Origin: an uncultured Caldilinea sp.
Lineage (GTDB): Bacteria; Chloroflexota; Anaerolineae; Caldilineales; Caldilineaceae
Length of the DNA stretch: 16,298 nucleotides
NCBI RefSeq assembly: GCF_937128415.1
Contig: NZ_CAKZMJ010000004.1
Span: 1 to 16,298 of the forward strand
Direction: 5' to 3'
In this document: piece after piece, positions 1-11,625 of the stretch
How the letters are laid out: the number at the start of each line of letters is the position of its first letter
Numbering within the stretch: the stretch's first letter is position 1
Made by a program: the position numbers and the translations under genes
Notes under the pieces: generated by a model
What the model saw: the letters and a program-made list of their open reading frames with translations, nothing else
Told to the model about the DNA's origin: nothing
Databases searched by the model: none

Positions 1-275
1 CGGTTGCGGAATTTTTCGTTGATATAGAACAGCGCCCACATTGCAGCTAAGTCGGCTCGCAACGCATGCTCGGCCAGTTTCTGTGGACAGAGCCGTTGCG
101 CTGCCGCCCTTGCTGCTGCATTTCCGGTTCGCCATTGCAATTTTTTCCCAAAGGCCGCCAGGCATTCGCCGCCAGGCGTCGGCGGGGGAGGCAACCGGTC
201 ATTGCGCGCCTGCGCCTGCTCAAAGGCACGGCCAAATTCCTCTCCTGCAAGCGCCTTCAGTTCTGCTAGCTTCAT
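1..275 (-). CDS. Unknown protein, N-terminal 91 codons (runs off left edge)
   Basis: An ATG at 275 opens a stop-free frame of 91 codons that continues past base 1. The product begins MKLAELKALAGEEFGRAF, has a proline-rich turn (LPPPPTPGG) near residue 29, and ends at the window edge with an aromatic helix-like stretch (AMWALFYINEKF). It is mostly helical and Ala/Gln/Arg-rich, with no signal peptide or membrane segment. I do not recognise the family. No good Shine-Dalgarno sequence precedes the ATG. It lies 40 nt downstream of the stop of the siderophore-binding protein on the same strand, but nothing links the functions. It could be chance open frame, but the length, the in-frame start and the lack of stops in a moderately GC-rich stretch favour a real gene. 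Confidence 0.45.
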   Translation of the reverse strand, partial: MKLAELKALAGEEFGRAFEQAQARNDRLPPPPTPGGECLAAFGKKLQWRTGNAAARAAAQRLCPQKLAEHALRADLAAMWALFYINEKFRN

Positions 276-315
276 CGTCGATCTGCAAATCACAACAAAG
301 GCGATTTCAGTTCTT

Positions 316-1512
316 TCAAACTTTATCCATTGGTTGGACTGCCAAACCACTCACGCACGGCCGCGGCTTGACGCCCAAGGCCAGCGCCACGTCTTGTTCA
401 TTGCACCCTGGCGTCATCACCCGTTCTGGAGGCGCGGGGATTTCGATGTAGCCGAATTTATGCTCAGTAACGGCTGGAAAGACAGCGTCGCCTCCTGTCT
501 CTGAGAATTGAGCCGTTGAAGATTGCGCTTCGGGCAGGAAGAAATGATACAGGTCATCCAACATGCGGTTGGCCGCCAGGACGCCGCCACCCAAGTTCCA
601 ATGCTCTTCATTGACCGGATGAACGGCGTTGTTTTGCACCGCCTTCAGCGTTTTCCAGAGTGGGTGACCGGTCCATTCCTCCATAATCTGGCTGCCCTGA
701 TCGTCTCCCCAGTTAGAGACCATATAGAAAAGAACGTCGCCATCCATCATGGGGATTTGCTCTTTGTTGAGAACCAGCACCTGTGGGGCGGTCTCCCAAT
801 CGTCCACCTGCTGACTTTCAGGACGAGACAACCCTGCCTCTCGAAGCACAGAGCCGGGGAAGCCGGTGGTGTAAATGCGCACCTCATCCGCGCGGAAGCG
901 GATCAAGGAAACCTCTGTCTTCAGACGTTCGCCCATTTGGGCCTGAAAATCTGCAATGCGGTCATTCCAGGCGGCGATAATGCGCTCGCCCTCTGTTTCG
1001 CTGCAAAGCGCCTGAGCGTACAGTTGGAAATTCTCCTTCCACGTTCGACCGATGGTTTCGGCGAAAATGGTGGGTGCAATCTGCCGGAGCTGCTCGTAAA
1101 TTGCTTCGTGCCGCAGCCGACTGCCCAGGATCAGATCGGGGCGCAGGGAGACGATGGTCTCCAGGTTGGGTTCGGTTTCCATGCCCAACGAAACGACGTT
1201 CGCCATCCGATCGCCCAAATAGGCGTACCAGCGCCCCCCCCATGGATCGACGGCGCCGACCGGCGTCACGTCCAAAGCGAGGACGGCGTCGGTGGCGTCC
1301 TGACCCAGCGTGACGATGCGTTGCGGGGTGCACGCAACTTCGGTTTCCCCCATGGCGTGCTGAATGATGCGCAATCCGGCCACATCGACGCTTGACTCAG
1401 AAGAGATTGAGGAACTGTCAGGTGTTGTGGGGGGTGCTGTGCAGGCGCTTATTATTATTAGAAGCGCAATCAACAACCATCCCCAGTTCAGACATTTCGT
1501 TAATCCATTCAT
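316..1512 (-). CDS. Siderophore-binding lipoprotein of an iron ABC transporter, with a broken second domain at the C-terminus
   Basis: This is a FecB/FepB/TroA-type periplasmic binding protein that would hand ferric siderophores to an ABC importer at the membrane. The frame is open from 1650, but the ATG at 1512 is preferred. GGAG lies 9 nt upstream, and the product then starts with a lipoprotein signal: basic Lys6, a hydrophobic run WLLIALLIII, and lipobox ISAC with Cys24. The binding fold follows at about residues 45-325: TPQRIVTLGQDATDAVLAL, then RPDLILGSRL, then the C-terminal lobe ending at LGGGVLAANRMLDDLYHFF. That is a full single-domain family length. About 50 extra residues follow, reading FPAVTEHKFGYIEIPAPPERV and LALGVKP, which look like the beginning of another binding protein cut short by a frameshift (see the remnant feature). 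It lies 121 nt downstream of the FhuF-like reductase. No permease or ATPase gene is in view. Confidence 0.88.
   Translation of the reverse strand: MNGLTKCLNWGWLLIALLIIISACTAPPTTPDSSSISSESSVDVAGLRIIQHAMGETEVACTPQRIVTLGQDATDAVLALDVTPVGAVDPWGGRWYAYLGDRMANVVSLGMETEPNLETIVSLRPDLILGSRLRHEAIYEQLRQIAPTIFAETIGRTWKENFQLYAQALCSETEGERIIAAWNDRIADFQAQMGERLKTEVSLIRFRADEVRIYTTGFPGSVLREAGLSRPESQQVDDWETAPQVLVLNKEQIPMMDGDVLFYMVSNWGDDQGSQIMEEWTGHPLWKTLKAVQNNAVHPVNEEHWNLGGGVLAANRMLDDLYHFFLPEAQSSTAQFSETGGDAVFPAVTEHKFGYIEIPAPPERVMTPGCNEQDVALALGVKPRPCVSGLAVQPMDKV
323..480 (-). pseudogene. Truncated, frameshifted N-terminus of a second siderophore-binding domain
   Basis: Codons 480-364 encode FPAVTEHKFGYIEIPAPPERV...EQDVALALGVKP. 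This is the usual opening of a mature iron-siderophore binding protein (EH-KFG-x-IEIP-x-x-PERV, then LALGVKP), yet it stands at the C-terminus of an already complete binding domain. In the annotated frame the next residues are RPCVSGLAV and a TGA at 316-318. In the -1 frame, starting from the GCG at 364-362, the sequence reads AAVREWFGS, which is the expected continuation. It then loses similarity and meets TAA at 323-325. One missing base after AAG-CC explains the switch. The remnant is seen directly; the family pattern is from memory of binding-protein sequences. Confidence 0.6.
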
Positions 1513-1633
1513 GAAAAGCATCTCCGTTCTGTAATTCCTTGACAGATCTTTTTTTGATTCATTGAATTTCTTGAGCACAAGTGTAAAGTGATATGAATCA
1601 TCCGGAGGTTCATTGGTCTGCCGGGCGTGCATG

Positions 1634-2500
<867 letters not shown>

Positions 2501-2547
2501 TTGTCGCTCCTGGGATATGCGGCGAAAAGAGGGAGGGCGCTGCCTGC

Positions 2548-2577
2548 GCGCACCGGCGGCTGATCCGCCGTGTGCGC
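2548..2577 (-). promoter_or_regulatory. GC-rich hairpin in the leader of the FhuF-like gene
   Basis: GCGCAC-CGGCGG pairs with CCGCCG-t-GTGCGC across the loop CTGAT, giving 12 base pairs with one bulge. It lies 48-77 nt upstream of the GTG. No T-tract follows on either strand, so it is not a simple terminator. It could be an mRNA structure or a protein-binding dyad. Confidence 0.4.
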
Positions 2578-2580
2578 TTC

Positions 2581-2591
2581 CACCTTAGGTG
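2581..2591. promoter_or_regulatory. 11-nt palindrome CACCTTAGGTG upstream of the iron genes
   Basis: CACCT-T-AGGTG is a perfect dyad around a central base and contains the TTAGG/CCTAA elements seen in DtxR/IdeR iron-repressor boxes. The full 19-bp consensus is absent, so operator function is only a suggestion from its place in the leader of an iron gene. Confidence 0.25.
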
Positions 2592-2659
2592 TGTAAAGTC
2601 GTCGCCCGCTAAAGGAAACCCAACTGCTGAATAGAAACCGACGCCAAATCACAAATCCT

Positions 2660-2691
2660 GTCCTCATAAGCGAGGACGATCATAGCATGAT
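2660..2691 (-). promoter_or_regulatory. Candidate promoter with two palindromes for the FhuF-like/binding-protein pair
   Basis: On the minus strand TGC-TATGAT (2679-2687) is an extended -10 with 5/6 matches to TATAAT. No good -35 is visible. The -10 lies inside the palindrome ATCAT-GCT-ATGAT (2679-2691). A second dyad, GTCCTC-N6-GAGGAC (2660-2677), covers the expected start site near 2672. Two dyads over the core promoter suggest repressor control, plausibly by iron, but neither matches a Fur box well. Confidence 0.35.
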
Positions 2692-2889
2692 TTTTTGGCG
2701 TTGCTCCGCCTGATTTTGCTGAAATTTAGGCGATATCCGTGCGGTGAAGGTGAAAATAAAGCGATAGTTGGGGTGAACGAAGGAGTTTACGTGCTTAAAG
2801 TTTTCGATTCAACTTCGCTTATCAAGCCTTAGATCGCCGCGGCCGTATCCTGCCCCCTTTTCCCAGAAAATTCCAAGATTCCTGCAAAA

Positions 2890-3603
<714 letters not shown>

Positions 3604-3613
3604 ACGGACAGCT

Positions 3614-5218
<1,605 letters not shown>

Positions 5219-5219
5219 T

Positions 5220-5228
5220 AGTATATCA
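5220..5228 (-). promoter_or_regulatory. Extended -10 promoter abutting the histidine-kinase start (leaderless candidate)
   Basis: The minus strand reads TGA-TATACT, an extended -10 with 5/6 matches, ending one base before the ATG at 5218. A start seven bases downstream falls at about 5213, next to the in-frame ATG at 5212. The -35 is weak and no Shine-Dalgarno is present. This suggests the kinase-regulator pair can be transcribed independently of the P450. Confidence 0.4.
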
Positions 5229-5277
5229 CGGACAAATCGATCGCTCGAAAGTGAAGGGCGCTGCTATACAGGACGGC

Positions 5278-6528
<1,251 letters not shown>

Positions 6529-6541
6529 GACGGGTTCGATT

Positions 6542-7486
6542 CTACTCGCCCGGCGCAATGGCGTTGCGTAGCCAGTGCAGGAAGCGCTGGGAAATCTCGC
6601 GATTGCCGGCGGAAGCCTCGTCGGCCTGATTGCGCGCCTCCAGCAGGGCAGACGCCATCTCTGCGCCGGTTTGAAAGCGATCTGCAGGATTTTTGGCCAG
6701 CGCAATCAGGATGACGTTTTCCAGGGCAGGCGAGATGTAGGTGAACTGCGAAGGCCGCGGCGGTGGAGTGTACAGATGCGCATGCAGCACTTCGCTGCGC
6801 GTGCCATAGAAAGGCTTGCGTCCGGTGACCATGCGATAGAGCGTGACGCCGAGCGCGTAAATGTCGGCGCGGCCGTCGATGGTGGCGTCTCCGCGCGCCT
6901 GTTCGGGAGCCAGAAAGGCGGGCGTGCCGTACACTTCCCCCGGCTTTGGCTGCTCGACGCTCAAGTCGATGGCGGCGCCGAAGTCGAAGAGCATGGCGCG
7001 GCTGCGTTCGTCGAGCAAGATGTTGCCGGGTTTGACGTCGCGATGCACGATCTGACGACGGTGCAGATAATCCAGCGCATTGGCGACCTGAACGCCGATG
7101 TCGATGGTCGGCGCTTCGCCCAGTTTCTTCTGCCGCGTCAACAGCGCCTCGAGCGTTTCGCCGTTCACCAGCGTGAGCGCCATGTAAAAATGGCCGTCGA
7201 TCTGACCGGCCTCCAACGCACGCACGATCCCCGGATGGTTGAGCTTGAGCAAAATGCGGGCCTCGCGCTGAAACGCCTCGCGCAGCGCCGCGTCATTGCC
7301 CGCAGCGCGATGCAACACCTTTAGCGCCACGCTCGCGCCGTCCGCCCGCCTCGCCTGATAGACGGTTGCCGCGGCGCCCTGTCCGAGCGTCTTTTCGATC
7401 TGATACGGCCCCAACTGTCGCAACGGCTGCTCAGGCGGCTGCCCTCGATACCCTTGCGGCAGCGTCGTCAACGGGTGATCGCTCAT
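6542..7486 (-). CDS. Small cytosolic Ser/Thr protein kinase (Hanks/PknB type)
   Basis: 314 aa from the ATG at 7486; the frame is open from a GTG at 7531, but the extra 15 residues look non-coding and overlap the promoter. All kinase landmarks are present: glycine loop GQGAAATV, catalytic Lys56 (VALKVL), helix-C Glu75, HRDVKPGN (Asp150, Asn155), DFG at 168-170, and FLAPE at the end of the activation segment. There is no RD-loop defect, so it should be active. A tail of about 35 residues after the kinase domain carries no transmembrane helix or PASTA repeats, unlike receptor-type PknB, so it is probably soluble. It leads a minus-strand series of kinase, P450, histidine kinase and regulator. The substrate is unknown; the P450 13 nt downstream and the neighbouring signalling proteins are candidates. 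Confidence 0.94.
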   Translation of the reverse strand: MSDHPLTTLPQGYRGQPPEQPLRQLGPYQIEKTLGQGAAATVYQARRADGASVALKVLHRAAGNDAALREAFQREARILLKLNHPGIVRALEAGQIDGHFYMALTLVNGETLEALLTRQKKLGEAPTIDIGVQVANALDYLHRRQIVHRDVKPGNILLDERSRAMLFDFGAAIDLSVEQPKPGEVYGTPAFLAPEQARGDATIDGRADIYALGVTLYRMVTGRKPFYGTRSEVLHAHLYTPPPRPSQFTYISPALENVILIALAKNPADRFQTGAEMASALLEARNQADEASAGNREISQRFLHWLRNAIAPGE

Positions 7487-7493
7487 AGTCGAT

Positions 7494-7522
7494 ATGGTAC
7501 TTGAAGCAAGCGACTTTGTAAA
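7494..7522 (-). promoter_or_regulatory. Promoter of the Ser/Thr kinase-P450 unit (leaderless candidate)
   Basis: On the minus strand TTTACA (7517-7522, 5/6 to TTGACA), a 17-nt spacer and TACCAT (7494-7499, 4/6 to TATAAT). The predicted start, about 7487, is one base from the ATG at 7486, and no Shine-Dalgarno is visible. This supports a leaderless mRNA and the choice of the ATG over the GTG at 7531. Confidence 0.45.
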
Positions 7523-7543
7523 CCTATCCACCGGAATCTGAAA

Positions 7544-7573
7544 TTGACAACAATGTGCTTCGTCCGAAATAAT
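7544..7573 (+). promoter_or_regulatory. Sigma-70-type promoter of the IclR-PNPOx regulator
   Basis: Perfect -35 TTGACA at 7544-7549, an 18-nt spacer, and -10 AATAAT at 7568-7573 (5/6). The predicted start is near 7580, about 24 nt before the ATG at 7604. The -10 overlaps the left arm of the inverted repeat at 7562-7597. Confidence 0.6.
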
Positions 7574-7597
7574 GGATGAAAGTCTTTTATTTTGGAC
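7562..7597. promoter_or_regulatory. Inverted repeat, likely autoregulatory operator
   Basis: GTCCGAAATAA (7562-7572) and TTATTTTGGAC (7587-7597) are inverted copies with 10 of 11 matches around a 14-nt spacer. The left arm lies on the -10 and the right arm just after the expected transcription start, the usual position of a repressor site. The arm sequence is AT-rich in a GC-rich neighbourhood. IclR-family proteins bind inverted repeats near their own promoters. Confidence 0.5.
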
Positions 7598-7603
7598 GAT
7601 GCA

Positions 7604-8735
7604 ATGAGCGACAGTTCACTTACGCCTTCCGTTCGACGCACCATCGAGGTGTTGGAAAGCCTGCTGGCGCATCCGCAAGGGTTGACGCTCCAGGAGATGC
7701 TGGCGACGGTGGACAGCCCGCGCAGCACCCTCTTCACCCTCCTCGCTGCGCTCAAGCAGCTCGGCTACGTTGCTCAGAGGGAGCGAGGCGGCCGCTATTA
7801 CGCCGGGCCGCGGCTGCAGGCGTGGCGCACGGCGTCGCCGCGCCTGCGCAACGCCGATCTCCTCACCGCTTTCTATCAGGAGGCCGCACAGGCGCGCCTT
7901 GAGGAGACGCTGGCGGTGGCGATTCCATTGCCGACCGGCGAGGCGCAGGTGCTTGGCCAGGTGGAGGGCGGCGCCGGCGTGCGCAGTCTCTTTGCGGAAG
8001 GGGAGCGGCTGTCGCCCGAAAGCGCCGCCGGCCGCGTGTTGCAGGAAGCGCCCGCCGTCGAGGTTCGCGCGGTCGGCTATTGCATGAGGGAGCGCAACGA
8101 TGCGCTCGACATTGCGCTGCCGCTCTGTCGCGACGGCGTGCGACCGCTCGCCGCCCTGATCTGGAGCGCGCCGGCGTTTCGCTGGAAAGCTCGCACAGGC
8201 GAGACGCGCCCCTTGCTTGCGCTGCTGACCGGCCTGGCCGCGCGCATCTCGAGCCGCCTGGGCGCGCCGCTGTACGCCCCCTGGCGAGAAGGCGAGGGCG
8301 TCGAGATGCAGGCCATGGCGCCGTTGGCGTCGGAGCAGATCGCCGACGTCCTTGCTGCGCCGTGGATGGCGCGGCTGGCCTGCGTGGGGCGCAACGGCGA
8401 GCCGCATGTGGTTCCCGTCTGGTATGAGTGGGACGAAGGCCGGCGCATGTTTCACATCCCGGCGTGGCGCGGCTCACGCTGGGCGGAGTATGTGCTGGAA
8501 AATCCGCAGGTGTCGCTGACGATCGACGAGCCGTGGCCGCCGCTGCGGCGCGTATTGGCGCGAGGGCCGGCGCAGCCCGCCTTTCAAGGCGACGACCCGC
8601 GTCTGAAAGAACTTCTGACGCGCCTCAGCCGGCGCTATCTGGGGCGCAGCGCAGCGTCGTTGTTGGCGCCGCAGGTCGAACGTTCATTTTGGATTGCGCC
8701 GCAGTCGTTGCGCGGGTGGCAGGGGATGTTGACCG

Positions 8736-8761
<26 letters not shown>
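7604..8761 (+). CDS. IclR-type transcriptional regulator fused to a PNPOx-like flavin-binding domain
   Basis: 385 aa from the ATG at 7604; a TTG at 7592 would add four residues. Numbered from the TTG, residues 14-72 form an IclR winged helix (RRTIEVLESLLAHPQGLTLQ, SPRSTLFTLLAALKQLGYV, YYAGPRLQAW). Residues 85-225 are a weakly conserved effector-binding region in the IclR position. Residues 248-380 are a split-barrel domain of the pyridoxamine-phosphate-oxidase/F420 class: ADVLAAPWMARLACVGRNGEPHVV in pieces, then PVWYEWDEG, RGSRWAEYVLENPQVSL and RRVLARGPA. PNPOx domains bind FMN, F420 or heme. I do not know this regulator-enzyme fusion as a standard architecture. The gene overlaps the downstream ABC permease by 26 nt, so the two are cotranscribed and the regulator probably controls that permease in response to a ligand sensed by one of the two C-terminal domains. 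Confidence 0.85.
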
Positions 8762-9491
<730 letters not shown>

Positions 9492-9509
<18 letters not shown>

Positions 9510-9536
9510 GAAAGAGGAGGCGAGGCGCACCGACCG
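9492..9536. terminator. Possible bidirectional terminator between convergent genes
   Basis: CGGTCGG-CGC (9492-9501) pairs with GCG-CA-CCGACCG (9525-9536): ten base pairs with a two-base bulge and a 23-nt loop. It covers the 31-nt gap between the convergent permease and unknown-protein stops. No T-run follows on either strand, so termination is uncertain. Confidence 0.3.
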
Positions 9537-9540
9537 CGGT

Positions 9541-10317
<777 letters not shown>

Positions 10318-10325
10318 CGTTCCTT

Positions 10326-11186
<861 letters not shown>

Positions 11187-11251
11187 GTGGGTCGGTTCAG
11201 AATAAAAAATTGGCGATTGCAATCACATTTGTGGAACCTACGGCTGACCGC

Positions 11252-11287
11252 CCGCCCAGGCGGACGGAACGATGTTCATGTCCGTCC
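11252..11287 (-). promoter_or_regulatory. Two overlapping hairpins in the HAD leader
   Basis: GGACGGA (11262-11268) pairs with TCCGTCC (11281-11287) around a 12-nt loop. CCGCC (11252-11256) pairs with GGCGG (11259-11263). The stems share 11262-11263, so only one can form fully at a time. They lie in the expected leader of the HAD-phosphatase mRNA. Confidence 0.35.
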
Positions 11288-11290
11288 TTC

Positions 11291-11296
11291 ATTATA
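11291..11296 (-). promoter_or_regulatory. -10 box of the HAD-phosphatase promoter
   Basis: A perfect TATAAT on the minus strand, 105 nt upstream of the ATG at 11186. The -35 region is poor, and no TG extension is present. It would give a leader of about 98 nt containing the two hairpins. Confidence 0.4.
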
Positions 11297-11383
11297 GTCG
11301 CGCCCTGGAAGAAATCGAAACCATCCGCCGACAGTCCGACGGGTGGTTCGTGCGAGGTTGTTCTCGTCGTCTGTAGAGATCAA

Positions 11384-11580
11384 CTAGCCTGTCGTGTTGC
11401 GCAATACGGATTGCGCCTGCCATGGCCGCGCGGGCAGGGGCGAGAAGATGCGCATGAGGCGATTCTCCACCATCACCGTCTGGTCTATTGCGCCGTCGCC
11501 GCCGCGATCCACCTCCAGCAGAGTGGCGCCCTCGCCGTCGTCGTCAATATCCTGGGCATCACTGTTCGTGGCTTTATGTT
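11384..11580 (-). pseudogene. Decayed C-terminal fragment of a secreted Asp-rich protein
   Basis: Downstream of the exoprotein terminator the minus strand stays open to TAG at 11384-11386. It encodes DIDDDGEGATLLEVDRGGDG, then AIDQTVMVENRLMRIFSPLPARP. The DxDxDG and DxGGDGxID pattern is that of calcium-binding DxDGD repeats of secreted proteins. The segment RIFSPLPAR resembles a mutated form of the FLPLV tails on the two neighbouring exoproteins. No start codon or Shine-Dalgarno precedes the fragment, so it is probably a remnant. It may also be chance reading of GC-rich sequence. Confidence 0.3.
11399..11416. repeat. Perfect inverted repeat GCGCAAT-N4-ATTGCGC
   Basis: Seven-base arms (11399-11405 and 11410-11416) with loop ACGG, just before a second weaker dyad CCTGCC/GGCAGG (11416-11421 and 11433-11438). 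It lies between two minus-strand units. No T-run follows on either strand, so a role as terminator or operator is open. Confidence 0.4.
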
Positions 11581-11582
11581 CT

Positions 11583-11608
11583 CCTAAAAAGCGGCGACCT
11601 ATCGCCGC
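11583..11608 (-). terminator. Intrinsic terminator of the exoprotein operon
   Basis: On the minus strand GCGGCGA-TAGG-TCGCCGC is a perfect 7-bp GC-rich stem with a four-base loop (11591-11608), directly followed by TTTTT (11586-11590). It begins 17 nt after the stop of the beta-propeller-like exoprotein and fits a rho-independent terminator in every respect. Confidence 0.88.
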
Positions 11609-11625
11609 AACCCAGACGCCAACAA

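Larger units (their letters stand above)
2501..2889. other. 389-nt leader/intergenic region upstream of the iron genes
   Basis: There is no convincing gene here. The region separates the response-regulator stop (2890) from the GTG of the FhuF-like gene and is AT-richer than the flanks. It holds an extended -10 on the minus strand (2679-2687), two palindromes around it (2660-2677 and 2679-2691), an 11-nt palindrome (2581-2591) and a GC-rich hairpin (2548-2577). I saw no clear intrinsic terminator for the response-regulator transcript. Confidence 0.6.
11187..11582. other. Region between the HAD gene and the exoprotein terminator
   Basis: About 400 nt without an intact gene. It holds the HAD promoter (-10 at 11291-11296), two alternative leader hairpins (11252-11287), two further dyads (11399-11416 and 11416-11438), and a minus-strand coding remnant upstream of 11384. 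Confidence 0.55.

Noticed and set aside
523..1395. Plus-strand open frame of 290 codons opposite the binding-protein gene
   Set aside because: No family signature. The minus strand carries a lipobox and a complete siderophore-binding fold.
2660..2697. Plus-strand hairpin followed by TTTTTT (2690-2696) as an intrinsic terminator
   Set aside because: No plus-strand gene ends here. The dyad before the T-run is short and AT-rich, and the same bases make a better extended -10 on the minus strand.
6529..6705. N-terminal extension of the P450 up to 6705
   Set aside because: It lies over the Ser/Thr-kinase coding sequence and would give an Arg/Pro-rich leader not seen in soluble bacterial P450s.
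7616..8455. Minus-strand open frame of 279 codons opposite the IclR-PNPOx gene
   Set aside because: The product is Arg/His/Gln-rich with no motif. The plus strand has a strong promoter and two clear domains.
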